NCBI GenBank assembly: GCA_000173575.1
Contig: ABYL01000035.1
Span: 1 to 59,555 of the forward strand
Direction of reading: 5' to 3'
From: Burkholderia sp. H160
GTDB taxonomy: Bacteria; Pseudomonadota; Gammaproteobacteria; Burkholderiales; Burkholderiaceae
Length of the DNA stretch: 59,555 nucleotides
The notes below the pieces were generated by a model, which saw nothing but the letters and a program-made list of their open reading frames with translations, was not told the DNA's origin and did no database searches. The number at the start of each line of letters is the position of its first letter. The first letter of the stretch is position 1. Shown one piece after another: positions 1 through 8,597 of this stretch. The translations under genes and the position numbers were made by a program.

Positions 1-9
1 AAAATGAAA

Positions 10-33
10 GCGGGCAGCCCGAAGGCTGCCCGC
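10..33 (-). terminator. Intrinsic terminator of the LOG-family gene
   Basis: A perfect 10-bp stem (GCGGGCAGCC at 10-19, its complement at 24-33) closes on a CGAA loop. Read on the minus strand it is followed by CTTTCATTTT, a reasonable U-rich tail. It lies about 60 bases past the stop of the minus-strand gene. A second hairpin (GCGCGATGC-TTT-GCATCGTGC, about 38-58) sits between the stop and this stem. Confidence 0.8.
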
Positions 34-92
34 CATGTGCGCGATGCTTTGCATCGTGCTACGCGTAATGCGAGGCGCGCGGCGTCATGCCA

Positions 93-836
93 TCACAGGT
101 AGAACATGCGGTCTTCTTCCGACTTGACCGGATGTGCTTCGCCTTCCTCGCGGTCTTCGTAGAATTTGAGCACCGCTTCGAGCACCTGGTCCGGATCGTC
201 GATCACCTGCATCAGATCGATGTCGGTCGGATTGATCAGGCCCATCGGGATCAGTGAGCTTCTGAACCACGCGAGCAGACCCTCCCAGAACTCAGCGCCC
301 ACCAGGATGATCGGTACGTGACGCGACTTCTTGGTCTGGATCAGCGTGAGGACTTCGGCGAGTTCGTCGAGTGTGCCGAAGCCGCCGGGCATCACGATCA
401 CCGCATCCGAATTTTTCACGAACGTAACCTTGCGCGTGAAGAAATGGCGGAAGCGCAGCGAGATGTCCTGCCACTGGTTGCCCGACTGCTCGTGCGGCAA
501 CTCGATGTTCAGGCCGACCGACGGTGCCTTGCCCGCATGCGCGCCCTTGTTGGCCGCTTCCATGATGCCGGGGCCGCCGCCGGAGATCACTGCGAAGCCC
601 GCATCCGACAATTTGCGGGCGATCTGCGTGGCGAGTTTGTAGTACGGCGAGTTCGGTTTCAGGCGCGCCGAACCGTAGATGCTGACCGCCGGGCGAATCT
701 CCGACAGGTACTCGGTCGCCTCGATAAACTCTGCCATAATCGTGAACATCTGCCACGATGCGCGGGCTTTTTTGGCCGTTGCGCGCTCTTGATCTGCGAG
801 CGATCGCAGACTCGGAATCACTTTTCTCTTAGTCAT
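93..836 (-). CDS. LOG-family protein (TIGR00730), nucleotide 5'-monophosphate phosphoribohydrolase-like
   Basis: This is a 247-residue cytosolic Rossmann-fold protein of the LOG/YgdH type, whose characterised members split a base from a nucleoside 5'-monophosphate (cytokinin activation in plants, purine nucleotide turnover in bacteria). The signature motifs are present: SGGGPGIMEAANKGA near residues 85-99 and PGGFGTLDE near 150-158. At 247 residues it is longer than minimal LOG proteins (about 190) because of an N-terminal extension of about 45 residues. The ATG used here is one base away from the polA ATG on the other strand, with only a weak CAGG upstream. M30 or M34 are alternative starts, but neither has a better ribosome site. 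The substrate cannot be told from sequence. Confidence 0.88.
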   Translation of the reverse strand: MTKRKVIPSLRSLADQERATAKKARASWQMFTIMAEFIEATEYLSEIRPAVSIYGSARLKPNSPYYKLATQIARKLSDAGFAVISGGGPGIMEAANKGAHAGKAPSVGLNIELPHEQSGNQWQDISLRFRHFFTRKVTFVKNSDAVIVMPGGFGTLDELAEVLTLIQTKKSRHVPIILVGAEFWEGLLAWFRSSLIPMGLINPTDIDLMQVIDDPDQVLEAVLKFYEDREEGEAHPVKSEEDRMFYL

Positions 837-837
837 A

Positions 838-3579
838 ATGCCTGAAGAACGAAGCCTTGAAGGTAAGACCCTGCTGTTGGTCGACGGTTCGAGTTATCTG
901 TACCGGGCCTACCATGCGATGCCTGATCTGCGCGGTCCCGAGGGTGGCCCGACGGGTGCGCTGTACGGGATGATCAACATGCTTCGGCGCATGCGCAAGG
1001 AAGTCACAGCAGAGTATAGCGCGTGCGTGTTCGACGCCAAGGGCAAAACATTTCGCGACGACTGGTATCCGGAGTACAAGGCGAACCGTCCGTCGATGCC
1101 GGAAGATCTTGCCCGTCAGATCGAGCCGATTCATGTCGCGGTGCGTGCGCTCGGCTGGCCGCTGCTGATGATCGAGCGCGTCGAAGCGGATGACGTGATC
1201 GGCACGCTGTGCACCGAGGCGGAAAAGCTCGGCATGAACGTGGTCGTGTCGACCGGTGACAAGGACCTCGCGCAACTCGTGTCGGACCGCGTGACGCTCG
1301 TCAATACGATGACCAACGAAACGCTCGACCGCGACGGCGTCGTTGCGAAGTTCGGCGTGCCGCCGGAGCGCATCATCGATTATCTGTCGCTGGTCGGCGA
1401 TACCGTCGACAACGTGCCGGGCGTCGAGAAATGCGGCCCGAAAACCGCCGTCAAATGGCTGACGCAATATGACTCGCTGGACGGCATCGTCGAGCATGCG
1501 AGCGAGATCAAGGGCGCGGTCGGCGAGAACCTGCGCCGCGCGCTCGACTTCATGCCGATGGCGCGCAAGCTCGTGACCGTCGAGCGTCATTGCGATCTGA
1601 ATGAGCATCTCGTGTCGATCGAGGAAAGTTTGTCGAGCCGGCCCGAGTCTCGCGAAGAATTGCGCGATCTGTTCACGCGTCACGGCTTCAAGACATGGCT
1701 GCGTGAAATCGAAGTTGCCGATGTGGTCGAAGGTCCGGAGACCGACGTGCCGCCCGCGTTGTCCGTCGATCACGAACGCCACTATGAGACCGTGCAGACA
1801 TGGGAGCAGCTCGACGCGTGGCTCGATAAGATCAACGCGGCTGAACTGACCTCGTTCGATACGGAGACCACCTCGCTCGATCCGATGATCGCGCAGATCG
1901 TCGGCCTGTCGCTGTCGGTCGAAGCGGGCCGCGCCGCGTATGTGCCGCTCGCGCATCGCGGCCCCGACGCACCGGTGCAGCTCCCTCGCGACGAAGTGCT
2001 CGCGAAGCTCAAACCCTGGCTCGAAAGCGCGGACCACAAGAAGGTCGGCCAGCATCTGAAGTACGACGAACAGGTGCTGGCGAATTACGGCATCGAAATG
2101 CGCGGCGTCGAGCATGACACGCTGCTGGAATCGTATGTGCTCGAATCGCATCGCACCCACGACATGGACAGCCTCGCGCTGCGCCATCTCGGCGAGAAGA
2201 CGATCAAGTACGAAGATGTCGCAGGCAAGGGCGCGCAGCAGATCGGCTTCGACGAAGTCGCGCTCGACAAAGCCGCCGAATACGCAGCCGAAGATGCCGA
2301 TATCACGTTGCGTTTGCATCAGGCCTTGTATCCGCAGATTGCCGCGGAGAAGACGCTCGACCACGTCTATCGCGAGATCGAAGTGCCGACCTCGCGCGTG
2401 CTGCGCAAGATGGAGCGCACCGGCGTGCTGATCGACGCGGAGAAGCTGCGTCAACAGAGCAGCGAGATCGCCACGCGTCTGATCCAGCTCGAAGGAGAGG
2501 CGTACGAACTGGCCGGCGGCGAATTCAACCTTGGCTCGCCGAAGCAGATCGGCCAGATCTTCTTCGAGAAGCTCGGGCTGCCGGTCATCAAGAAGACGCC
2601 GAGCGGCGCGCCGTCCACCGATGAAGAAGTGTTGCAGAAGCTCGCCGAAGACTATCCGCTGCCGAAGGTCCTGCTCGAACATCGCGGCCTGTCGAAGCTG
2701 AAGTCCACCTATACCGACAAGCTGCCGCGCATGGTCAATCGGCAAACCGGCCGCGTGCATACCAACTACGCGCAAGCCGTCGCGGTGACCGGGCGGCTCG
2801 CGTCGAACGATCCGAACCTGCAGAACATTCCGGTGCGCACCGGCGAGGGCCGCCGCATTCGCGAGGCGTTCATCGCGCCGCCAGGGCACAAACTCGTGTC
2901 CGCCGATTATTCTCAGATCGAATTGCGCATCATGGCGCACATCTCCGGCGACGAATCGCTGATGCGCGCGTTCTCGCAGGGCGAGGACATTCACCGCGCG
3001 ACCGCGTCGGAAATCTTCAACGTGACGCCGCTCGAAGTGTCGAGCGATCAGCGGCGTGTCGCGAAGGTCATCAACTTCGGGCTCATCTACGGCATGAGCG
3101 CGTTCGGTCTCGCGTCGAACCTCGGCATTACGCGCGATGCGGCGAAGATGTATATCGACCGCTACTTCGCGCGCTATCCGGGTGTCGCACGCTATATGGA
3201 CGAGACGCGTTTGAGCGCGAAGGCGAAGGGCTACGTCGAAACCGTGTTCGGCCGCCGGCTGTGGCTGCCCGAGATCAACGGCGGCAACGGACCGCGCCGC
3301 CAGGCCGCCGAGCGTGCCGCGATCAACGCGCCGATGCAAGGCACCGCCGCCGACCTGATCAAGATGTCGATGATCGCCGTGCAGAACTGGATCGAAGACT
3401 CGAAGATCGGCACGCGCATGATCATGCAAGTGCACGATGAACTGATTCTAGAAGTGCCCGACGCTGAGTTGTCCGAAGTCCGCAAACGCTTGCCCGAACT
3501 GATGTGCGGCGTCGCCGCGCTGAAGGTGCCGCTCGTCGCCGAGGTCGGCACGGGACTGAACTGGGAGGAGGCGCATTGA
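838..3579 (+). CDS. polA: DNA polymerase I
   Basis: This 913-residue three-domain Pol I fills gaps, removes RNA primers and acts in excision repair. Residues 1-300 are the 5'-3' exonuclease (LLLVDGSSYLYRAYHA at the start, DADDVIGT-type metal region). The 3'-5' proofreading domain looks active: FDTET with D341 and E343, LKYDEQVL, and YAAEDADIT. The polymerase domain has motif A DYSQIELRI (D690), motif B RRVAKVINFGLIYG and motif C QVHDE (D867). Length is close to the E. coli enzyme (928). The chosen ATG lacks a Shine-Dalgarno and is preceded by a pyrimidine-rich stretch that lies inside the divergent gene. The next ATG would remove essential exonuclease residues, so this start is probably right. 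Confidence 0.97.
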   Translation: MPEERSLEGKTLLLVDGSSYLYRAYHAMPDLRGPEGGPTGALYGMINMLRRMRKEVTAEYSACVFDAKGKTFRDDWYPEYKANRPSMPEDLARQIEPIHVAVRALGWPLLMIERVEADDVIGTLCTEAEKLGMNVVVSTGDKDLAQLVSDRVTLVNTMTNETLDRDGVVAKFGVPPERIIDYLSLVGDTVDNVPGVEKCGPKTAVKWLTQYDSLDGIVEHASEIKGAVGENLRRALDFMPMARKLVTVERHCDLNEHLVSIEESLSSRPESREELRDLFTRHGFKTWLREIEVADVVEGPETDVPPALSVDHERHYETVQTWEQLDAWLDKINAAELTSFDTETTSLDPMIAQIVGLSLSVEAGRAAYVPLAHRGPDAPVQLPRDEVLAKLKPWLESADHKKVGQHLKYDEQVLANYGIEMRGVEHDTLLESYVLESHRTHDMDSLALRHLGEKTIKYEDVAGKGAQQIGFDEVALDKAAEYAAEDADITLRLHQALYPQIAAEKTLDHVYREIEVPTSRVLRKMERTGVLIDAEKLRQQSSEIATRLIQLEGEAYELAGGEFNLGSPKQIGQIFFEKLGLPVIKKTPSGAPSTDEEVLQKLAEDYPLPKVLLEHRGLSKLKSTYTDKLPRMVNRQTGRVHTNYAQAVAVTGRLASNDPNLQNIPVRTGEGRRIREAFIAPPGHKLVSADYSQIELRIMAHISGDESLMRAFSQGEDIHRATASEIFNVTPLEVSSDQRRVAKVINFGLIYGMSAFGLASNLGITRDAAKMYIDRYFARYPGVARYMDETRLSAKAKGYVETVFGRRLWLPEINGGNGPRRQAAERAAINAPMQGTAADLIKMSMIAVQNWIEDSKIGTRMIMQVHDELILEVPDAELSEVRKRLPELMCGVAALKVPLVAEVGTGLNWEEAH

Positions 3580-3585
3580 CATGCC

Positions 3586-3622
3586 TGTGACATGCGCACG
3601 ATAGCGTCGTGCGCATGTCACA
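3586..3622 (+). terminator. Long perfect hairpin after polA, no U-tract
   Basis: A 16-bp perfect inverted repeat (TGTGACATGCGCACGA at 3586-3601, complement at 3607-3622) with a 5-base loop begins 7 bases after the polA stop. It has no T-run, so it is either a U-less terminator, an mRNA 3'-end stabiliser or a protein site. The call as a terminator is inferred from position. Confidence 0.55.
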
Positions 3623-3736
3623 CATGAGTATTGGCGACTTGTGACTTTCCGTGCGGGTCGAGGACAATCGGTGCAGGACGGCGCATTCATGCGCAGCGTC
3701 GCGACAGATAATTCATCGGCTACACGGAGAAGTGCA

Positions 3737-5092
3737 ATGCATCGATTTATCGTCGTTGGCGGAGGTGCGGGAGGGCTGGAACTGGCGACACGCCTTGGCG
3801 ATCGCTATGGCGCGGGTAAGAAGGGACGCGCCGCGCAGGCCCAGGTCACGTTGGTCGACCGCTATCCGACGCATATCTGGAAGCCGCTGCTGCATGAGGT
3901 GGCGGCAGGCAGCATGGACCCGTTCACGCAGGAGCTCGAATACGCGGCACAGGCGCGCTGGCATGGCTTCGAGTTCCAGCAGGGCGAGCTGACCGGGCTC
4001 GATCGCGCGAACCGGCGTATCACGCTCGGCACCGTGCTCGACGACGACGGTGCCGAACTGCTTCCCGAACGCGAGCTCGAGTACGACACGCTGGTCATAG
4101 CGATCGGCAGTACCACGGCCTTCTTCGGCGTCAAGGGCGCGGCCGAATTCTCCATTGCACTCGATACGGTTGGCCAGGCCGAGCGTTTCCGCAAGCGCCT
4201 GATCGCGGCGTGCATGCGCGCCGAGCATCAGGCGCACGAGCCCGTCGAGTCGCGACCGGGGCCCGGCACGTGGTCGTCCAGCGAGCCGCGCATTCAGGTG
4301 GCGATCGTCGGCGGCGGCGCGACGGGGGTCGAGTTGTCGGCGGAGTTGCGCAATACCGCGCAGGTGTTGTCCGCGTACGGCTTGCACAAGCTCGATCCGC
4401 GGCATGACGTCGGCATCGTGCTGATCGAGGCGGGGCCGCGCATTCTGCCTGCATTGCAGGAGCGCGTTTCCACGGCCACTGCCGAACTGCTGACCAAGCT
4501 CGGCGTGAAGCTGATGATCGGCGAGACCGTGGCCGAGGTCGCGCCAGGCTACATCCGCACCGCGAGCGGTCACACCGTGCGCGCCGATCTGACCGTGTGG
4601 GCGGCGGGCATCAAGGCACCGGCGGTGCTGGCTCAGCTCGACGGGCTGCCGGTCAACCGGCTCGGCCAGCTGGTCGTGCGCCGTACGCTGCAAACCGAAA
4701 TCGACGACAACGTCTTCGCGCTCGGCGACTGCGCCGCCTGCGAGTGGCCCGGCAACGAGCGCAACGTGCCGCCGCGCGCGCAGGCCGCGCATCAGCAGGC
4801 GAGCTTCATGATGAAGGCACTGGCGGCGCGCCTCGACAACAAGCCGCTGCCGGAATTCACCTATCGCGACTTCGGCTCGCTCGTCTCGCTCGGGCACTTC
4901 AGCGCGGTCGGCAATCTGATGGGCGGGGTGATCGGCGGCAATATGCTGATCGAAGGGCTGTTCGCGCGCTTCATGTACATGTCGCTGTACCGGCTGCATA
5001 TCGCGGCGCTGCACGGCTATCCGCGCATGGTGCTCGACACCTTCGCGCACTGGCTGCGCCGTACCACGCTGCCGCGCGTCAAGCTGCACTGA
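3737..5092 (+). CDS. ndh: Type II NADH:quinone oxidoreductase (NDH-2)
   Basis: This 451-residue flavoprotein of the NDH-2 family passes electrons from NADH to quinone without pumping protons, at the inner face of the cytoplasmic membrane. The first dinucleotide fold starts at once (IVVGGGAGGLEL, FAD) and a second, IVGGGATGVELSAEL, binds NADH mid-protein. A FALGDCAAC motif near the end binds FAD. The C-terminus is amphipathic or hydrophobic (RFMYMSLYRLHIAALHG), as expected for membrane attachment. The ATG at 3737 is preferred over the upstream in-frame start at 3641 because GGAGA lies at 3726-3730 and the FAD fold then begins at residue 4. A sulfide:quinone oxidoreductase is the main alternative, but the expected cysteines are not evident. 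Confidence 0.88.
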   Translation: MHRFIVVGGGAGGLELATRLGDRYGAGKKGRAAQAQVTLVDRYPTHIWKPLLHEVAAGSMDPFTQELEYAAQARWHGFEFQQGELTGLDRANRRITLGTVLDDDGAELLPERELEYDTLVIAIGSTTAFFGVKGAAEFSIALDTVGQAERFRKRLIAACMRAEHQAHEPVESRPGPGTWSSSEPRIQVAIVGGGATGVELSAELRNTAQVLSAYGLHKLDPRHDVGIVLIEAGPRILPALQERVSTATAELLTKLGVKLMIGETVAEVAPGYIRTASGHTVRADLTVWAAGIKAPAVLAQLDGLPVNRLGQLVVRRTLQTEIDDNVFALGDCAACEWPGNERNVPPRAQAAHQQASFMMKALAARLDNKPLPEFTYRDFGSLVSLGHFSAVGNLMGGVIGGNMLIEGLFARFMYMSLYRLHIAALHGYPRMVLDTFAHWLRRTTLPRVKLH

Positions 5093-5122
5093 CGCGCGCG
5101 GACGTTCTCTCCAGTTGAATTC

Positions 5123-5155
5123 GCAACAGGATTCGCGCAAGGCGTATCCTGTTGC
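5123..5155 (+). terminator. Inverted repeat between ndh and the hydrolase gene
   Basis: A perfect 10-bp repeat GCAACAGGAT (5123-5132) and its complement (5146-5155) enclose a 13-base loop, followed by CTCT. It lies about 30 bases past ndh and 28 bases before the next start. It could end ndh transcription or be an operator for the hydrolase gene. Confidence 0.4.
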
Positions 5156-5182
5156 CTCTAACAATTCTTCGAGGAGCGCCGC

Positions 5183-6055
5183 ATGCTGAAGCCTGAAGTC
5201 GACTGTCTGATCCCGCACGTTCCCTTCGATCGGCGCACCTTCATCAAGGCGGCGCTGGGCACCGGTTTCGCGGCGGCGGTGCTGCCCGTCTCGGCGCAAA
5301 CCATTCATACCGACAGCGACGGCCTCGAAGCCGGGGAAGTGGCGTTTCATTCGGGCGGTACGCTGATACCGGCCTATCGCGCGCAGCCGAAGGGCAAGAC
5401 GCATCTGCCGGTGATCCTCGTCGTGCATGAGGCCTTCGGCGTGCATGAGCATATCGCCGACGTCTGCCGGCGCTTCGCGAAGCTGGGCTATCTGGCGATC
5501 GCGCCGAACCTGTTCGAGCGCGAGGGCGATCCGATGGCATACCCGAGCATCCAGCAACTGAGCGAGCAAATACTGAGCAAGGTACCCGACGAGCAGGCGA
5601 TGGCCGACCTCGACGCGGCCGCCGCGTGGGCCGGCGAAAACGGCGGCGACCTGAACCGGCTCGGCGTGAACGGTTTCTGCTGGGGCGGGCGCATCTCGTG
5701 GCTCTATGCCGAGCACAATCCACGCGTGAAGGCCGGCGTCGCCTGGTATGGTCGTGTGACCGGCGCGAAGAATGCGATGACGCCGGCCAATCCGATCGAT
5801 CTCGTCGCTGACCTTCATGCGCCGGTGCTAGGCCTGTATGGGCGCCAGGATCAAAGCATTCCGCAGGACACGCTCGAGCAGATGAAGCAGGCGATCGCGC
5901 AGGGGCCGCAAGCGGGACGCGGCTCGCAGTTCGTCGTTTATGACGACGCGGGTCACGCGTTTTTTGCCGACTACCGTCCGAGCTACCGGAAAGCCGATGC
6001 CGAGGATGGCTGGCGTCGCACGCTCGTGTGGTTCAAGCAGCACGGCGTGGCCTGA
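5183..6055 (+). CDS. Dienelactone hydrolase family protein, Tat-exported
   Basis: This 290-residue alpha/beta hydrolase of the dienelactone hydrolase family cleaves cyclic or activated esters such as those from chlorocatechol breakdown; the true substrate is unknown. The N-terminus carries a twin-arginine signal (DRRTFIKAALGTGF, then an AQT-type cleavage region near residue 35), so it is probably folded in the cytoplasm and exported to the periplasm, unlike classical cytosolic ClcD. The triad is visible: Cys in GFCWGG, Asp in LYGRQDQSIP, His in DDAGHAFF. The start has a good site, GAGGAG, 7-8 bases upstream. It follows ndh but looks independently expressed. Confidence 0.88.
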   Translation: MLKPEVDCLIPHVPFDRRTFIKAALGTGFAAAVLPVSAQTIHTDSDGLEAGEVAFHSGGTLIPAYRAQPKGKTHLPVILVVHEAFGVHEHIADVCRRFAKLGYLAIAPNLFEREGDPMAYPSIQQLSEQILSKVPDEQAMADLDAAAAWAGENGGDLNRLGVNGFCWGGRISWLYAEHNPRVKAGVAWYGRVTGAKNAMTPANPIDLVADLHAPVLGLYGRQDQSIPQDTLEQMKQAIAQGPQAGRGSQFVVYDDAGHAFFADYRPSYRKADAEDGWRRTLVWFKQHGVA

Positions 6056-6085
6056 AGCACTGCTCACGATACATCCGATGAAAAA

Positions 6086-6119
6086 AAGGCCGTTGCCGCT
6101 TTCGAGCGGCAACGGCCTT
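6086..6119. terminator. Bidirectional terminator between convergent genes
   Basis: A 15-bp perfect stem (AAGGCCGTTGCCGCT and its complement) with a TTCG loop sits between the hydrolase gene and the sulfurtransferase. Seven A at 6081-6087 give a U-tract on the minus strand; the plus-strand tail (CCTGTCT) is poorer. It probably serves both genes and is strongest for the minus-strand one. Confidence 0.85.
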
Positions 6120-6151
6120 CCTGTCTGGTGAGGACTAACAGCGGATCGCGC

Positions 6152-7021
6152 TCAGGGTTTCTCGCCCGTCGCCACCGGCCGTTTCGGATCGGAACTCCAT
6201 TCACTCCATGAGCCCGGGTACAACGCTGAACCATGCAGGCCGGCAACCTCCATCGCGAGCGAATTGACGCAGGCGGTCACGCCTGAGCCGCATTGCAGAA
6301 TCACATGCTCCGGCGGCGTGTCGCCGAGCAGCGCCTGGAATTCCTCGCGTAGTGTGTGCGCCGGCTTGAAGCGGCCGTCGGCGGTCAGGTTGTCCTTGAA
6401 GAAGCGGTTCAGCGCTCCCGGGATATGGCCGCCGACGCGATCCAGCGTCTCGTTTTCGCCGCGATAGCGATCGGCCGCGCGGGCATCGACAACGACCCGC
6501 TCCTTCGAGCCGAGGTTGCGCTCGACCGCCTGGACATCGACGGTCACGGCAAGCGGCGCGGCCGCCTTGAAGTCGCCGGTGTTCTGCGCGGGCACGTCCT
6601 GCGTCAGCGGTTGGCCGGCCGCTTCCCACGCTTGCAGCCCGCCGTCGAGCAGCGCGACCGCGTCGTGTCCGAGCCAGCGCAACAGCCACCAGACGCGCGC
6701 CGCGTACATGCCGCCTTGCGCGTCATACGCGACGACCTGTTGACCTTGCTTGAGCCCACGCGACTCCAGCGTCGCGACGAGCCGCGCGCGATCGGGCAGC
6801 GGATGCCGGCCATTCGAGCCGTTCTTTGGCCCCGACAGGTCGCGATCGAGATGCAGATAGTGCGCGCCCGGCAGATGGCCAGCCAGCCAGGCCTTCTCGC
6901 CTGCTTCGGTATCGGCGAGGTCGAACCGGCAGTCGATCACGAACACGCTGCCGGGCGCGGCCGCGAGCCGCTCGGCAAGATTGGTCGCGGAGATCAGAGT
7001 GGTGTAATGAGTGTGGGGCAT
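6152..7021 (-). CDS. sseA: Thiosulfate/3-mercaptopyruvate sulfurtransferase
   Basis: This 289-residue two-domain rhodanese transfers sulfane sulfur from 3-mercaptopyruvate or thiosulfate to cyanide or thiols. The N-terminal domain is inactive-like (FVIDCRFDL). The C-terminal domain carries the catalytic loop CGSGVTAC, whose CGSGVTA form is typical of mercaptopyruvate sulfurtransferases rather than the CRxGx[RT] of thiosulfate enzymes. The length matches E. coli SseA (281). The start at 7021 is chosen because GAGGAGACACTC lies directly upstream and the protein then begins MPHTHYTTL; the longer in-frame version from 7066 adds 15 residues with no support. A single gene, flanked by terminators. 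Confidence 0.88.
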   Translation of the reverse strand: MPHTHYTTLISATNLAERLAAAPGSVFVIDCRFDLADTEAGEKAWLAGHLPGAHYLHLDRDLSGPKNGSNGRHPLPDRARLVATLESRGLKQGQQVVAYDAQGGMYAARVWWLLRWLGHDAVALLDGGLQAWEAAGQPLTQDVPAQNTGDFKAAAPLAVTVDVQAVERNLGSKERVVVDARAADRYRGENETLDRVGGHIPGALNRFFKDNLTADGRFKPAHTLREEFQALLGDTPPEHVILQCGSGVTACVNSLAMEVAGLHGSALYPGSWSEWSSDPKRPVATGEKP

Positions 7022-7113
7022 GAGTGTCTCCTCGATACGAGCGATGGCGGCTGCGGACCGCGTCATTTACGCGGCGGGCGCATGGCCGGTCTATGTTGGT
7101 AGTCTAAACAAAA

Positions 7114-7137
7114 AAAGACGGGTCGAAGCCCGTCTTT
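7114..7137 (-). terminator. Terminator of the Rieske oxygenase gene
   Basis: A stem AAAGACGGG (7114-7122) pairs with CCCGTCTTT (7129-7137) around a 6-base loop. On the minus strand it is followed by a run of U (A-run at 7110-7116). It lies 34 bases past the stop of the minus-strand oxygenase gene. Confidence 0.85.
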
Positions 7138-7170
7138 CCTTGAGTCGATCGAAGCGCCTGGCGGCGCGGA

Positions 7171-8277
7171 TCAGATCGTGCCGAGTTCGCGCCGCAGAAA
7201 CTCGTGGAAGTGCTGCATGCCGTCTTCCATCGGGCTCTGATACGGACCGACCTGCGATTCGCCGCGCTCCATCAGCGCGAGGCGGCCGGCGTCCATGCGC
7301 TCGGCGATCTCGTCGTCTTCGCGGGCCGTCTCCATGTAGGCGGCGCGCTCAGCTTCGACGAAGTCACGTTCGAACAGCGCGATTTCCTCGGGGTAATAGA
7401 ACTCCACCACGTTAGTGGTCTTCTGCGGACCGCGCGGAATCAGCCACGATACGACCAGCACGTGCGGATACCACTCGATCATGATGCCCGGGTAGTACAC
7501 CATCCAGATCGCGCCGAATTCGGGCGGATTGCCGTCCCGAAAGCGCAGCACTTCGTCGTGCCACTTACGGTACGTCGGGCTGCCCGGTTGCTCGAGCGCC
7601 TTGTGCACGCCGACCGTTTGCACGCTGTACCAGTCGCCGAACTCCCACGTCAGATCGTCGCAATTGACGAAGCTGCCGAGGCCCGGATGGAACGGCGCGA
7701 CGTGATAGTCCTCCAGATAGACCTCGATGAAGGTCTTCCAGTTGTAGTTGCACTCGTGGACTTCGACGTGATCGAACATGAAGCCCGAGAAGTCGAAGTG
7801 GCGCCTGGTGCCGAGACGTGCGAGATCTTTCGCGACGTCGCGTCCCTGCGCCTCGAACAGCAGCCCCTGCCAGTTCTGCAGCGGCGTGGCGCCGAGATTC
7901 AGGCACGGGTTGTCGGCGAAATGGGGCGCGCCGAGCAGCTCGCCCTTCAGGTCGTACGTCCAGCGATGCAGCGGACAGACGATGTTCTGCGTCTGGCCGC
8001 GGCCGTTGAGCATGATGGCTTGCCGGTGGCGGCACACGTTCGACAGCAGCTCGACTTGCGACTGCTGGTTACGGACGAGCACCCGCCCCTCGCGTTCGCT
8101 GGGCAAGGCAAAATAATCCCCCGCTTCGGGCACCATGAGATCGTGGCCGATGTAGCGAGGACCTTTCTTGAAAAGGGTGTCGATTTCGCGCGTAAGAAGC
8201 GCTTCGTCAAAGTAAGCCGTGACTGGCAGCTGGCTGTGAACAGACCGCAACTGCAATGCATTGCTCAGATTGGACAT
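7171..8277 (-). CDS. Aromatic ring-hydroxylating dioxygenase alpha subunit (Rieske non-heme iron)
   Basis: This 368-residue oxygenase component has an N-terminal Rieske [2Fe-2S] centre (CRH ... CPLH, spaced as CxH-17-CxxH, about residues 75-97) and a C-terminal mononuclear iron domain with NWKTFIEVYLEDYHVAPFHP, where two His and an acidic residue bind iron. The family hydroxylates aromatic rings or demethylates amines (GbcA type). No small subunit, ferredoxin or reductase lies beside it, so it must use a reductase encoded elsewhere. It is highly similar in style to the conserved single-gene Rieske proteins of Burkholderiales. The start at 8277 follows GGGAGTGGGA; 15 extra residues from an upstream in-frame ATG (8322) are not supported. 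Confidence 0.85.
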   Translation of the reverse strand: MSNLSNALQLRSVHSQLPVTAYFDEALLTREIDTLFKKGPRYIGHDLMVPEAGDYFALPSEREGRVLVRNQQSQVELLSNVCRHRQAIMLNGRGQTQNIVCPLHRWTYDLKGELLGAPHFADNPCLNLGATPLQNWQGLLFEAQGRDVAKDLARLGTRRHFDFSGFMFDHVEVHECNYNWKTFIEVYLEDYHVAPFHPGLGSFVNCDDLTWEFGDWYSVQTVGVHKALEQPGSPTYRKWHDEVLRFRDGNPPEFGAIWMVYYPGIMIEWYPHVLVVSWLIPRGPQKTTNVVEFYYPEEIALFERDFVEAERAAYMETAREDDEIAERMDAGRLALMERGESQVGPYQSPMEDGMQHFHEFLRRELGTI

Positions 8278-8597
8278 TCCCACTCCCGATGAAGACGTGA
8301 AAGCAGTGAACAACCCAACCATCGAAGATTCGATTTAGGGAGCCCGCGATTATACCCGTTTACCCGTGACAGGGACACTTAAGTCCCTGATTTGGGTTAA
8401 AAATGTCAGGAAAGTTCGGCATTTTCGCCGCAGACCTCGAGCTTTTTTTCTGCGAGACTTCAGGGTCAAAGCGCGGCAAAGGCAGGCATCAGACGGGCTC
8501 GAAGCGAGGCGACAAGGCAGGGCGCAGGCGGGCGAGCGGATCGAAGATGTCGCTTTTGCCGTAGAATGTTCGACTTGTTTTAATTTTGCGACTATTC
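8278..8597. other. Divergent intergenic region upstream of xseB
   Basis: 320 bases lie between the oxygenase start and xseB. I see a short dyad AGGGAC-ACTTAA-GTCCCT at 8371-8388 that could be an operator. The stretch 8440-8560 has no clear ORF. Promoters for both directions must lie here, but none has a convincing -35/-10 pair by eye. Confidence 0.4.

Noticed and set aside
829-3435. 868-residue open frame on the minus strand over polA
   Set aside because: Composition is Arg/His-rich and shadow-like, there is no recognisable domain, and polA on the other strand is certain.
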